Notes: generated from the letters alone by a model not told the origin. A stretch of 11,956 nucleotides of DNA from Verrucomicrobiales bacterium (GCA_028293365.1 JAQGOX010000763.1:1-11956), one strand, 5' to 3'. Shown: positions 1-6,557, counted from the first letter of the stretch. Numbers and translations: made by a program.

Positions 1-1
1 G

Positions 2-295
2 GTGACGTTTTATCCAATGTTCCGGCAGCACCCGGCCGGGAAGTATCAGAATAAGGTCTGCCGAACATTAAGTTGCGCTTGGGGTGGTTCACATAAGTTG
101 CACGCGCATTTTTGCAAGCGTCTTGGCCTGGATGCTCACGGGCATGGATTGCAGACCACAAAAGACGGAAAGTTTTCGGTTGAATTTGTGGAATGCCTGG
201 CGGCCTGCGGCACTGCGCCTGTGCTGATGTGCAATGAGGAGTTTTATGAGGGAGTGACTGAACGGAAGGCCGATGAGATTCTGGGGCGCAAGTGA
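2..295 (+). CDS. nuoE: NADH-quinone oxidoreductase subunit E (NuoE), 5' end cut off by window
   Basis: This is the C-terminal part of NuoE, the 24-kDa-type thioredoxin-fold subunit of complex I that carries the 2Fe-2S cluster N1a and sits beside NuoF in the cytoplasmic NADH-oxidising arm. The visible 97 residues hold both halves of the cluster motif: C20-x4-C25 (VCRTLSC) and C65-x3-C69 (VECLAACGTAP), with the usual short spacer between them. NuoE is normally about 150-170 residues, so roughly 60-70 N-terminal residues lie upstream. The GTG at position 2 is only the first in-window codon that could be read as a start and is not the true start. The frame ends with TGA at 293-295, and a new small gene begins 9 bases later. 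nuoF, which would usually follow directly, is displaced by about 740 bases. Identification is firm from the cysteine pattern and the following nuo genes. Confidence 0.95.
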   Translation: MTFYPMFRQHPAGKYQNKVCRTLSCAWGGSHKLHAHFCKRLGLDAHGHGLQTTKDGKFSVEFVECLAACGTAPVLMCNEEFYEGVTERKADEILGRK

Positions 296-304
296 AAGGT
301 GTGA

Positions 305-496
305 ATGCTAAAAGATTGGCCAAAAGTATTCAAAAAACTCCAAAAAATGCCCGGAGTGACGCTCGAGGAAAGGGTGCTTCTCGCGCAAGGTCTAGCCGCG
401 ACGCCGGAGGAACGGTTGGAGAGACACGATCAGTATCTCCACTCGTTAGGCTTATACAGTCACTGGGACAGGAAAAAATTAGGTTTCAAATTGTAG
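305..496 (+). CDS. Small hypothetical protein, 63 aa, upstream partner of a nucleotidyltransferase-like gene
   Basis: I do not recognise this protein. It is a charged, probably all-helical 63-residue polypeptide with the stretch TPEERLERHDQYLHSLGL at residues 33-50 and a basic C-terminus. It has no signal peptide, membrane segment or cysteine. Two things argue that it is real. An AAAGG ribosome binding site at 295-299 lies 5 bases before the ATG. Its residue composition also looks like protein, whereas the overlapping frame over the same bases reads as an Arg/Ser/Gly/Lys-rich shadow. It starts 9 bases after the nuoE stop, so it is probably carried on the nuo transcript. Its last 60 or so bases overlap the start of the nucleotidyltransferase-like frame. 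A short helical protein paired with a minimal nucleotidyltransferase recalls antitoxin/toxin or HEPN/MNT arrangements, but it is far shorter than HEPN proteins and I see no defining motif, so no function is assigned. Confidence 0.6.
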   Translation: MLKDWPKVFKKLQKMPGVTLEERVLLAQGLAATPEERLERHDQYLHSLGLYSHWDRKKLGFKL

Positions 497-864
497 GAAT
501 GACAGCAGCCGTTTTACAGGGCGTGAGCGTGACGACGTTTGACACCGATATCTGGGTTGACCTGCCAGAACGGCAGTATATTCGATTGGCGAACCTGTTG
601 ATTAAGCAAAAGGCAACGGCGATGGCACCTACGCTATATGTATTGGAGGATGGAAAGCTGATCAATTTCCTGTTCAGCGTGACTGGGTTGCGATCATTTA
701 GCTCGGAGTACAAGGGCGCTCGCACTGCTGTTTTGGCTGGGGAAAAAGTAAGAGTTTTGCCATTGGATCGGATATTGAAGAGCAAGAAGACGATCCTCCG
801 CGACAAGGATATGGTCCATATTCCTTTGATTGAAAAGGTGATGGCGGGGAAAAAATTTAAATGA
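433..864 (+). CDS. Minimal nucleotidyltransferase-fold (MNT/DUF6036-like) protein, start codon unresolved
   Basis: The frame is open from a GTG at 292 to the TGA at 862-864. Only the part from about 433 resembles a protein family. It shows the nucleotidyltransferase-fold pattern: a helix, then FQIVGMTAAVLQG (in place of the usual GS or GG turn), then TTFDTDIWVDL, which supplies the paired acidic residues DxD. A C-terminal LDRILKSKKTILRDKDMVHI element is typical of AbiEii/MNT-like proteins. The third acidic residue may be absent, because LINFLF has Asn where relatives often have Asp. Counted from 433 it would be about 143 residues. No ATG, GTG or TTG lies in frame between about 316 and 499, and ATG 499 falls inside the core motif. 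A GGAGAG at 418-423 lies 9 bases before codon 433, which is GTA. Options are a decayed GTG start, a rare start such as CTG 463, or a -1 shift from the upstream small gene at A6 (473-478). Function is unknown; it may be damaged. Confidence 0.6.
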   Translation, partial: VSPLVRLIQSLGQEKIRFQIVGMTAAVLQGVSVTTFDTDIWVDLPERQYIRLANLLIKQKATAMAPTLYVLEDGKLINFLFSVTGLRSFSSEYKGARTAVLAGEKVRVLPLDRILKSKKTILRDKDMVHIPLIEKVMAGKKFK

Positions 865-868
865 AAAT

Positions 869-942
869 TGGCTGCCGAACATGGATTCGAACCATGACAA
901 GCTGCTCCAGAGGCAGCTGTGCTACCGTTACACCATTCGGCA
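869..942 (-). tRNA. tRNA-Gln (anticodon CTG)
   Basis: The minus strand folds into a complete 74-base tRNA with an encoded CCA end. The acceptor stem TGCCGAA/TTCGGCA pairs perfectly over 7 bp with discriminator G. The D stem is GTGT/GCAC with one G-T pair and the D loop is AACGGTA. The anticodon stem GCTGC/GCAGC is perfect and its loop CTCTGGA gives anticodon CTG, which reads CAG (Gln). The variable loop is 4 bases, and the T arm is CATGG, TTCGAAT, CCATG. It lies antisense to the nuo operon, between the nucleotidyltransferase-like gene (whose stop is 4 bases from its 3' end) and nuoF. It probably has its own promoter at 957-984. Nothing in the fold suggests a pseudogene. Confidence 0.97.
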
Positions 943-956
943 ATTGCAGCGGCAGG

Positions 957-984
957 AAAGTAATGGGTTTGCGTCATGAGTCAA
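957..984 (-). promoter_or_regulatory. Probable sigma-70-type promoter of tRNA-Gln
   Basis: On the minus strand TTGACT (plus-strand 979-984) and TACTTT (957-962) are separated by 16 bases. The -35 matches consensus at 5 of 6 positions. The -10 matches at 3 of 6, including the important second A and last T. The tRNA 5' end is 14 bases beyond the -10, leaving a leader of roughly 6-8 bases, which is usual for a tRNA gene. This was found by eye without statistical support. Confidence 0.5.
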
Positions 985-1039
985 GCGACTTGATGCGTGC
1001 AAATGAATTTCTTCGGTTTTCGGGATTAGTGAGCTGATT

Positions 1040-2476
1040 ATGCCCCAAGAGAATCGTCTCATATTAAAATTTGCCGACGCGCCCGGGTACACGAGCGACA
1101 TCGAATGCTACCTGCGCAACGACGGGTATGAGGCCTTGAAAAAGGCGCTCGCGTTCGCGCCAAAGGCATTGCCCGATGGCAAGAGCATGAGTGGTCCCGA
1201 GCAGATTCGAGAGGAAGTGAAGGCTTCTGGATTGCGTGGCCGTGGCGGTGCTGGTTTTTCATGCGGATTAAAATGGTCGTTCGTCGATCGGAAGAGCGGC
1301 AAGCCGATCTACTTGATTTGCAACGCAGACGAATCCGAACCAGGCACGTTTAAGGATCGCCAGATCCTGCATAAAGATCCGCATCAGATGATCGAAGGGA
1401 TGATCATTTCATGTTACGCGAACGATGTGAAGCTCGCGTACATCTATATCCGCGGCGAATTTCCGGAAGGCGCGCGGATCTTAAATCGCGCGTTGGCGGA
1501 AGCGCGTGCCAGGAACTTTCTCGGCAAGAATATTCTGGGAAGTGGATATGATCTTGAAATTCACGTCCATCGGGGTGCCGGCGCTTATATTTGCGGTGAA
1601 GAAACCGGATTGATCGAATCTCTGGAGGGCAAGCGTGCCTACCCGCGTATCAAACCTCCTTATTTTCCGGCAATCCTCGGACTTTATATGTGTCCGACCA
1701 TTGTGAATAATGTGGAGACGCTTTGTGCAGTGAAGCACATCATCACGATGGGCGCCGCCGGATTTGCGAAGTTGGGCACTCCCAATAATACCGGCACTCG
1801 CATTGTCAGCATCAGCGGCCAGGTTCGGAAACCGGGCTATTACGAGGTTGAAGTTGGCAAAGCCACCATCGGCGAGTTGATCAACGATTTTGCAGGCGGA
1901 CTTCGCGAAGGACGAAAATTAAAGGCGATCATTCCCGGTGGATCCTCGGCGAAGGTTTTTAAAGCGGGTGAGAAATTTAAATTGAAGCGCAAGGATGCGG
2001 AAGGCAAAGAGATCGAAGTAGAAACCGATGTCCTTGATCTCCCATATGACTTTGATTCGCTGATGGCTGCCGGAACCATGTCCGGTTCGGGGGCAATCAT
2101 CGTGATGGACGACAGCACTGACATAGTCGAAGCACTTGCGAATATTTCAGAGTTTTACGCGCACGAAAGTTGCGGTCAATGTACCCCTTGCCGTGAAGGG
2201 TCTCTTTGGATGAGCAAGGCCTTGAACCGCCTCGCGCATGGTGAGGGGCGGAAGGAAGATGCGGATTATCTTCTTCGCATTGCGGATAATATTCCGGGCG
2301 GTCGCACAATCTGCGCTTTCGGTGAAGCCTGCTCCTGGCCGGTTCAGAGTTTTGTCCGAAAATTCAAGGATGAGTTTGTTGCCAAAGGGGCGGAGGCTGA
2401 AAGCCGGAGATCGGCTTCAATCGGAGCCGGACCGAGATCTGAAATGAAAATCGCGGCGAGCCCGCGCTCGGATTAA
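1040..2476 (+). CDS. nuoF: NADH-quinone oxidoreductase subunit F (NuoF)
   Basis: NuoF is the 51-kDa-type subunit that binds NADH and FMN and passes electrons to the 4Fe-4S cluster N3 in the cytoplasmic arm. The 478-residue protein shows GLRGRGGAGF at residues 64-73 (FMN/NADH-binding glycine-rich loop) and NADESEPGTFKDR at 95-107. It also has HRGAGAYICGEETGLIESLEGK at 177-198, a SLBB-type domain after about 250, and the N3 ligands C378-x2-C381-x2-C384 with C425 in GRTICAFGEA. The family normally ends soon after the FKDEF element (about residue 447). Here about 30 extra residues, rich in Ser, Arg and Ala, continue to the stop. The ATG at 1040 gives the expected N-terminus; no good Shine-Dalgarno is visible before it. 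The 97 bases upstream (943-1039) hold no gene on the plus strand and contain the tRNA promoter. Separation from nuoE by the insert is unusual. Confidence 0.97.
   Translation: MPQENRLILKFADAPGYTSDIECYLRNDGYEALKKALAFAPKALPDGKSMSGPEQIREEVKASGLRGRGGAGFSCGLKWSFVDRKSGKPIYLICNADESEPGTFKDRQILHKDPHQMIEGMIISCYANDVKLAYIYIRGEFPEGARILNRALAEARARNFLGKNILGSGYDLEIHVHRGAGAYICGEETGLIESLEGKRAYPRIKPPYFPAILGLYMCPTIVNNVETLCAVKHIITMGAAGFAKLGTPNNTGTRIVSISGQVRKPGYYEVEVGKATIGELINDFAGGLREGRKLKAIIPGGSSAKVFKAGEKFKLKRKDAEGKEIEVETDVLDLPYDFDSLMAAGTMSGSGAIIVMDDSTDIVEALANISEFYAHESCGQCTPCREGSLWMSKALNRLAHGEGRKEDADYLLRIADNIPGGRTICAFGEACSWPVQSFVRKFKDEFVAKGAEAESRRSASIGAGPRSEMKIAASPRSD
2401..2470 (+). other. Run of short hairpins in the 3' end of nuoF
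   Basis: Three small inverted repeats lie close together in the DNA of the extra NuoF tail. AAGCCG (2401-2406) pairs with CGGCTT (2412-2417) around a 5-base loop. TCGG (2421-2424) pairs with CCGA (2432-2435) around 7 bases. CGAGC (2457-2461) pairs with GCTCG (2466-2470) around 4 bases. No T-run follows, so this is not a classical terminator. It could be an RNA stability or processing element, a degraded repeat, or chance in a GC-rich stretch. Confidence 0.3.
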
Positions 2477-2484
2477 TATTTCCG

Positions 2485-3210
2485 GTGATGACTGCAATCT
2501 TAGAGAAAAATCGGAAAACTCGGGGGCCTGTTTCGTCGGCTTTCGCGATGCCGGATCCGGCACCGTTGGAAAATGGCGAGCACCTGACGCGCGCGGAGTT
2601 CCACCGTCGCTTTGTCGGGATGCCGAATCTCAAACGAGCTGAGTTGATTGAGGGAATTGTGATTATGGGATCGCCTGTCAGCGCAGCACATGCGAATGCA
2701 CATGGCATTTTGGGTGGCATTCTCTTCCAGTATGCGACAAACACCTCGGGAGTAATTTATTGCGATAATGCGACCGTCCGAATGGATGCGGATAATGAAG
2801 TGCAGCCGGACGGATTTTTGAGATTGGAACCTGAAGTTGGTGGAGGTTCTCATTTGACTGAAGATGGATTTTACGAGGGAGTACCGGAGTTTATTGCCGA
2901 AGTAACGGTGAGCAGCAGTTCGTACGATTTCCACGAAAAATTAAACGTCTACAGGCGAAACGGAGTTCGTGAATATTTGATTTGGCAGCCGTCCGTTCGA
3001 CGTTTGGAATGGCTAAAGCATCGAGAAGGCGAATATGTTCCGATGCCGGTTCGTCCGGATGGATTGATTTGTAGCGAGGTGTTTCCCGGTTTGTGGATTG
3101 ATGCAGAAGCGCTCGTCGCCGGAAATGTGCGGAAGGTGCTGACCCGTTTGCAGAAGGGTTTCTCGAGCGCGGCCCATGGCGAATTTGTCAGAAGAATCAG
3201 GCGAAAATGA
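2485..3210 (+). CDS. Uma2 family (DUF820) putative PD-(D/E)XK nuclease within the nuo operon
   Basis: This 241-residue protein (239-240 if started at ATG 2488) matches the Uma2/DUF820 pattern, a putative restriction-endonuclease-fold family of unknown physiological role. Visible family marks are LTRAEFHRRF at 34-43 followed by AELIEGIVIMGSPVSAAH at 52-69, with acidic E53/E56 and H69. Next come VQPDGFL with D109 and FIAEVTVSSSSYDFHEK at 136-152, which gives E139 and the downstream K152 typical of this family. NVYRRNGVREYLIW follows at 154-167. The first 30 or so residues are not part of the family core, and ATG 2548 is another possible start. It begins 8 bases after the nuoF stop, and its own TGA overlaps the nuoG ATG (ATGA at 3207-3210), so translation of nuoG is probably coupled to it. 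No link to complex I is known to me. The gene may simply have been captured in the operon. DNA cleavage is inferred from the fold only. Confidence 0.88.
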   Translation: MMTAILEKNRKTRGPVSSAFAMPDPAPLENGEHLTRAEFHRRFVGMPNLKRAELIEGIVIMGSPVSAAHANAHGILGGILFQYATNTSGVIYCDNATVRMDADNEVQPDGFLRLEPEVGGGSHLTEDGFYEGVPEFIAEVTVSSSSYDFHEKLNVYRRNGVREYLIWQPSVRRLEWLKHREGEYVPMPVRPDGLICSEVFPGLWIDAEALVAGNVRKVLTRLQKGFSSAAHGEFVRRIRRK

Positions 3211-4964
3211 GTAACATGTCCAGTCCTGTAACATCTGAAAATAAAGTGTCACCGGCGCCAACGGCGACTGGAGGCGCTGCGGTTGTCGCTGCTTCCACAC
3301 CGCCGCCGGACATGATTGCCATTAAAGTGGATGGAAAGACGGTTTTTGCGCCGAAAACCACTCCGGATCCAATTACGGGAAAGCCGATTCCGACGACCAT
3401 GATCCAGGCATGCGCTCTGGTGAGCGTCGAGGTGCCTCACTATTGCTACCATCCCAAACTGCCGGTCGCGGGTAATTGTCGCATGTGCCTCGTTGAATTC
3501 GGCACTCCCGCAATGGGCCCGGATCGCAAGCCGGTGATGAATCCAGACGGAACACCGAAGATCGCGAAATCTCCTCGACCCGCGATTGCATGCGCTACTC
3601 CGATTTCTCCGGGAATGGAAATCTATACGAATACCCCAGGAGTGGTGGACATGCGAAAGGGTGTGCTCGAATTCCTCCTGATTAATCATCCGCTGGATTG
3701 TCCGATTTGCGATCAGGCGGGAGAATGCAAGCTCCAGGAATACTCGGTCGATTACGGTCAGGCGCAAAGCCGGTTCGTTGAAGAAAAAGTTCATAAACCG
3801 AAGCGTGTAGATCTCGGACCCCGCATCGTGCTCGATGATGAACGATGCATCCTTTGTTCGCGTTGCGTTCGCTTTACGAAAGATATTGTGGGCGATGACG
3901 CTCTCGGATTCGTCAATCGCGGAAGCTACAACACGCTTTCGAATTATCCTGGCAAGCCGTTTGACAATAATTACACGCTCAACACCGTCGACATTTGTCC
4001 GGTGGGCGCGTTGACTTCGAAAGATTTTCGTTTCCAGATGCGGGTTTGGTTTTTGAAGGAAACCAAGAGCATCTGCACGAGTTGCGGAACCGGCTGCAAT
4101 ATTGTGATGGGAGCCCGCGAGGAAAAAATTTACCGATACGAACCGCGGCAGAATGATGCGGTCAATTCGACCTGGATGTGCGATGCCGGTCGTTTGAATT
4201 ACAAATGGATCGGCCGCGCAGACCGGTTGAAAGAGGTAATGACTCGCTCCCTGGGTGGCTCGGCTTACGCTTCAAGCTGGAGTGTAGCGATACAGCAGAT
4301 CACGGCGAAATTAACAGCCGCCGCGGCTGGCTCGGTTGCTATCGTTGCCTCGGCAAGACAAACGAACGAGGAACTCTACCTGCTCGCGCGTCTCGCTAAA
4401 AAATTTGGAGCGATCACTGATTCAGTGCCACGTCTTGGAATCGGAGATAAACTGCTGGTGAACGCCGATCGTAATCCGAATTCCACGGGTGCACGGCTCA
4501 CTGGAATCGCGGCGGCTCCCATGGGTTCGAACCTGGCAAAGATCGCCGACGGGATTCGCAAAGGAACCGTCAAAACATTGATCGTTTTCGGTGAAGATGT
4601 GACGAAGCATGGGATCGGGGCCGATTTGTTGGCGAAATTGGAAACGCTTATCGTGAGTGACATACTTCCGAACGCGACGACCAGCGCTGCTCATTTTCTG
4701 TTGCCCGGCTGCGCTCATGCCGAGAAACGGGGAACTTTCACCAATGTAAAAGGTCGAGTGCAACGTTTCATGAAGGCCGTGGAATCGCCCGGCAGCGCCC
4801 GTCCTGAATGGGAAATTTTGCATGAACTTGTGTTCAATGTGACCGGACAGAATGGTTTTGTGAGCATCGAAGGATTGTTTAACCAGATGGCGAGCGACAT
4901 TCCTGCGTTTGCCGCGTTGAAATGGGCTGGCCTCGGTGACACAGGGGTTACGATCCAAATCTGA
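3207..4964 (+). CDS. nuoG: NADH-quinone oxidoreductase subunit G (NuoG), short form
   Basis: NuoG is the large iron-sulfur subunit of the cytoplasmic arm, relaying electrons from NuoF/NuoE towards NuoI. In the 585 residues the clusters can be read off. N1b is C80-x10-C91-x2-C94 with C129. N5 is H161-x3-C165-x2-C168-x5-C174. N4 is C214-x2-C217-x2-C220 with C264 in ICPVGAL. The off-pathway N7 is C290-x2-C293-x3-C297-x27-C325. The C-terminal molybdopterin-oxidoreductase-like domain keeps its closing block (GTFTNVKGRVQR, PEWEIL) but is much shorter than in E. coli (about 900 residues) or Thermus (about 780). Nothing suggests a frameshift. The N-terminus has a low-complexity Ala/Pro/Thr-rich leader of about 34 residues before the ferredoxin-like domain. 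The ATG at 3207 overlaps the Uma2 stop; ATG 3216 is an alternative. An AGG lies 5 bases before the chosen start. nuoH follows after 9 bases. Confidence 0.96.
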   Translation: MSNMSSPVTSENKVSPAPTATGGAAVVAASTPPPDMIAIKVDGKTVFAPKTTPDPITGKPIPTTMIQACALVSVEVPHYCYHPKLPVAGNCRMCLVEFGTPAMGPDRKPVMNPDGTPKIAKSPRPAIACATPISPGMEIYTNTPGVVDMRKGVLEFLLINHPLDCPICDQAGECKLQEYSVDYGQAQSRFVEEKVHKPKRVDLGPRIVLDDERCILCSRCVRFTKDIVGDDALGFVNRGSYNTLSNYPGKPFDNNYTLNTVDICPVGALTSKDFRFQMRVWFLKETKSICTSCGTGCNIVMGAREEKIYRYEPRQNDAVNSTWMCDAGRLNYKWIGRADRLKEVMTRSLGGSAYASSWSVAIQQITAKLTAAAAGSVAIVASARQTNEELYLLARLAKKFGAITDSVPRLGIGDKLLVNADRNPNSTGARLTGIAAAPMGSNLAKIADGIRKGTVKTLIVFGEDVTKHGIGADLLAKLETLIVSDILPNATTSAAHFLLPGCAHAEKRGTFTNVKGRVQRFMKAVESPGSARPEWEILHELVFNVTGQNGFVSIEGLFNQMASDIPAFAALKWAGLGDTGVTIQI

Positions 4965-4973
4965 TAACGAAAA

Positions 4974-6002
4974 ATGTTTAGCACCCCCCAGGACCAGTTT
5001 CTGTTGTTCACGGCGTTGAAAATCGTCGCAGTGATCGCATTAGTGCTACCGATGATCGCGTACTCCGTGATGGCCGAACGCCGCATTTCCGCCTGGATTC
5101 AGGATCGAGTCGGTCCGAATCGAGTGGGCCCAATGGGACTGCTGCAACCCCTCGCGGACGGTCTGAAGTTTCTCTTAAAGGAAGATTTTACGCCTGCTCA
5201 TGTGCGGAAGGTTTATTTCTGGCTGGCGCCTGCGATTACCATGATTCCCGCGTTTTTGACGTTGGCGGTTATTCCATTTGGTTCACATTTGGGTAACCAA
5301 AAAATGGTGATTGCAGATTTGAACGTGGGGATTCTTTACACCTTCGGAATCGTTTCCCTCGGGGTTTATGGAATTGTTCTTGCCGGTTACGCATCGAATT
5401 CGAAATATCCGTTTTTGGGAGGAATTCGTTCCAGCGCCCAAATGGTTTCCTACGAAATTGCCATGGGAATGTCGGTGGTTCCTTTGTTCATGCTGGCGGG
5501 TGACCTGAATCTTTCGAAGGTGATTGAGTACCAGGCGCAACATGGCTGGTTGATTTTATACGCTCCTTTTTCCTTCATCATTTTCATGGTGTCGGCTTTC
5601 GCCGAGACCAATCGATTGCCATTTGATTTGCCGGAATCGGAGACGGAATTGGTGGCTGGATACCACACGGAATACAGCTCGATGAAATTCGCACTGTTTT
5701 TCCTCGGGGAATACGCCAACATGATCGCGGCATCGGCCATGATGGTAACATTGTTCCTCGGCGGCTGGACATTTCCGGGCGTGCCAATGGATGGGGGTGT
5801 AGGCCTGGGCATACTTCACATCGCGATCTTTTTAGCGAAAATGATCGCGTTCATGGTGGTCTTTATTTGGGTGCGCTGGATGTTGCCTCGTTTTCGCTAC
5901 GATCAGCTAATGGATTTGGGATGGCGGCGTTTTGTGCCAGTCGCTCTCGCAAATATTTTGTTTTACGCGGTGGTACTCTGGTTTAAGGCGACTCACGCAT
6001 AG
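4974..6002 (+). CDS. nuoH: NADH-quinone oxidoreductase subunit H (NuoH)
   Basis: NuoH (ND1 homologue) is the membrane subunit at the junction of the two arms. With NuoB and NuoD it forms the quinone-binding chamber. The 342-residue protein has the family length and about eight hydrophobic segments. The first is followed by AERRISAWIQDRVGPNRVGP at 34-53 and LLQPLADGLKFLLKED at 56-71. The acidic quinone-chamber loop is intact at 207-234, including AFAETNRLPFDLPESETELV. The GEYANM element at 245-250 is also present. The ATG at 4974 lies 9 bases after the nuoG stop, and the N-terminus has the expected short lead into TM1. No unusual residues were noticed. Confidence 0.97.
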   Translation: MFSTPQDQFLLFTALKIVAVIALVLPMIAYSVMAERRISAWIQDRVGPNRVGPMGLLQPLADGLKFLLKEDFTPAHVRKVYFWLAPAITMIPAFLTLAVIPFGSHLGNQKMVIADLNVGILYTFGIVSLGVYGIVLAGYASNSKYPFLGGIRSSAQMVSYEIAMGMSVVPLFMLAGDLNLSKVIEYQAQHGWLILYAPFSFIIFMVSAFAETNRLPFDLPESETELVAGYHTEYSSMKFALFFLGEYANMIAASAMMVTLFLGGWTFPGVPMDGGVGLGILHIAIFLAKMIAFMVVFIWVRWMLPRFRYDQLMDLGWRRFVPVALANILFYAVVLWFKATHA

Positions 6003-6023
6003 GATTGCCGGACTGTTGAGATC

Positions 6024-6557
6024 ATGATTGTTAAGAGAGATAAATTAACCTTTTGGGAAAAACTTTACGTGCCCGCTATCTGGGGCGGCTTGAAGGTTAC
6101 AATGCGTCACGCTCTGCGGAAGAACGTGACGATGCAATATCCCGAAGTGAAATGGGCAGTGCCGCCCGGTTACCGCGGCGCCCCTTATCTGGTCAAAAAT
6201 CAGGAGGGACGAACCAAGTGTGTTTCCTGCCAGCTTTGCGAATTTGTCTGCCCACCGAAGGCGATTCGAATCACCCCGCCGGGACCGCAAGGTGCTCCGG
6301 GGGCGGGCAATGTCGAAAAAGGACCGCAGGCATTCGACATCAATATGCTCCGCTGCATTTTTTGCGGCTACTGCCAGGAGGTTTGTCCTGAAGAGGCGAT
6401 TTTCCTGATGAAGGATTATTCACTGACCGGACTGACTCGCGGGGAGATGGTTTTCGATAAGGAGAAGCTCCTCAAGCTGGGTGGAGTCCACGACGACCGC
6501 ATTCAGAAATGGGAACATAAAGCTGAAGAAGCAGCGCACCAGGGGGTAGCACCGTAA
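6024..6557 (+). CDS. nuoI: NADH-quinone oxidoreductase subunit I (NuoI)
   Basis: NuoI is the ferredoxin-like subunit carrying two 4Fe-4S clusters (N6a and N6b) that pass electrons from NuoG to NuoB. The 177-residue protein has the two motifs C66-x2-C69-x2-C72-x3-C76-P and C111-x2-C114-x2-C117-x3-C121-P. As in other 8-Fe ferredoxins, the last cysteine of each motif is expected to ligate the other cluster. The N-terminal FWEKLYVPAIWGGLKVTMRH at 10-29 is the usual amphipathic helix that rests on the membrane arm. The linker between motifs is Pro/Gly-rich (TPPGPQGAPGAG at 84-95). The C-terminus is charged and rich in Ala and Glu. Its TAA stop shares one base with the nuoJ ATG (TAATG), which points to translational coupling. 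The 21-base spacer from nuoH has no strong Shine-Dalgarno. Confidence 0.97.
   Translation: MIVKRDKLTFWEKLYVPAIWGGLKVTMRHALRKNVTMQYPEVKWAVPPGYRGAPYLVKNQEGRTKCVSCQLCEFVCPPKAIRITPPGPQGAPGAGNVEKGPQAFDINMLRCIFCGYCQEVCPEEAIFLMKDYSLTGLTRGEMVFDKEKLLKLGGVHDDRIQKWEHKAEEAAHQGVAP

Noticed and set aside
292..432. N-terminal extension of the nucleotidyltransferase frame from GTG 292
   Set aside because: The encoded stretch is Arg/Ser/Lys/Gly-rich with no family resemblance, and it overlaps the better-looking 305-496 gene, which has its own Shine-Dalgarno. It reads as a shadow.
250..869. tRNA 3' end as an integration (att) site for the inserted cassette
   Set aside because: The cassette lies just beyond the tRNA 3' end, which fits an att site, but I find no direct repeat of the tRNA 3' end near 290-310 and no integrase gene.
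486..977. Minus-strand open frame of 163 codons
   Set aside because: It runs antisense through the nucleotidyltransferase frame and includes the whole tRNA-Gln. There are no recognisable motifs.
985..1039. Separate nuoF promoter
   Set aside because: TTGATG at 990-995 resembles a -35, but no acceptable -10 follows at 15-19 bases.
2364..2934. Minus-strand open frames across the Uma2 gene
   Set aside because: They are antisense to a gene with clear family motifs and show no protein family features of their own.
4422..4958. 178-codon minus-strand open frame in nuoG
   Set aside because: It is the shadow of the NuoG C-terminal domain, with no motifs.
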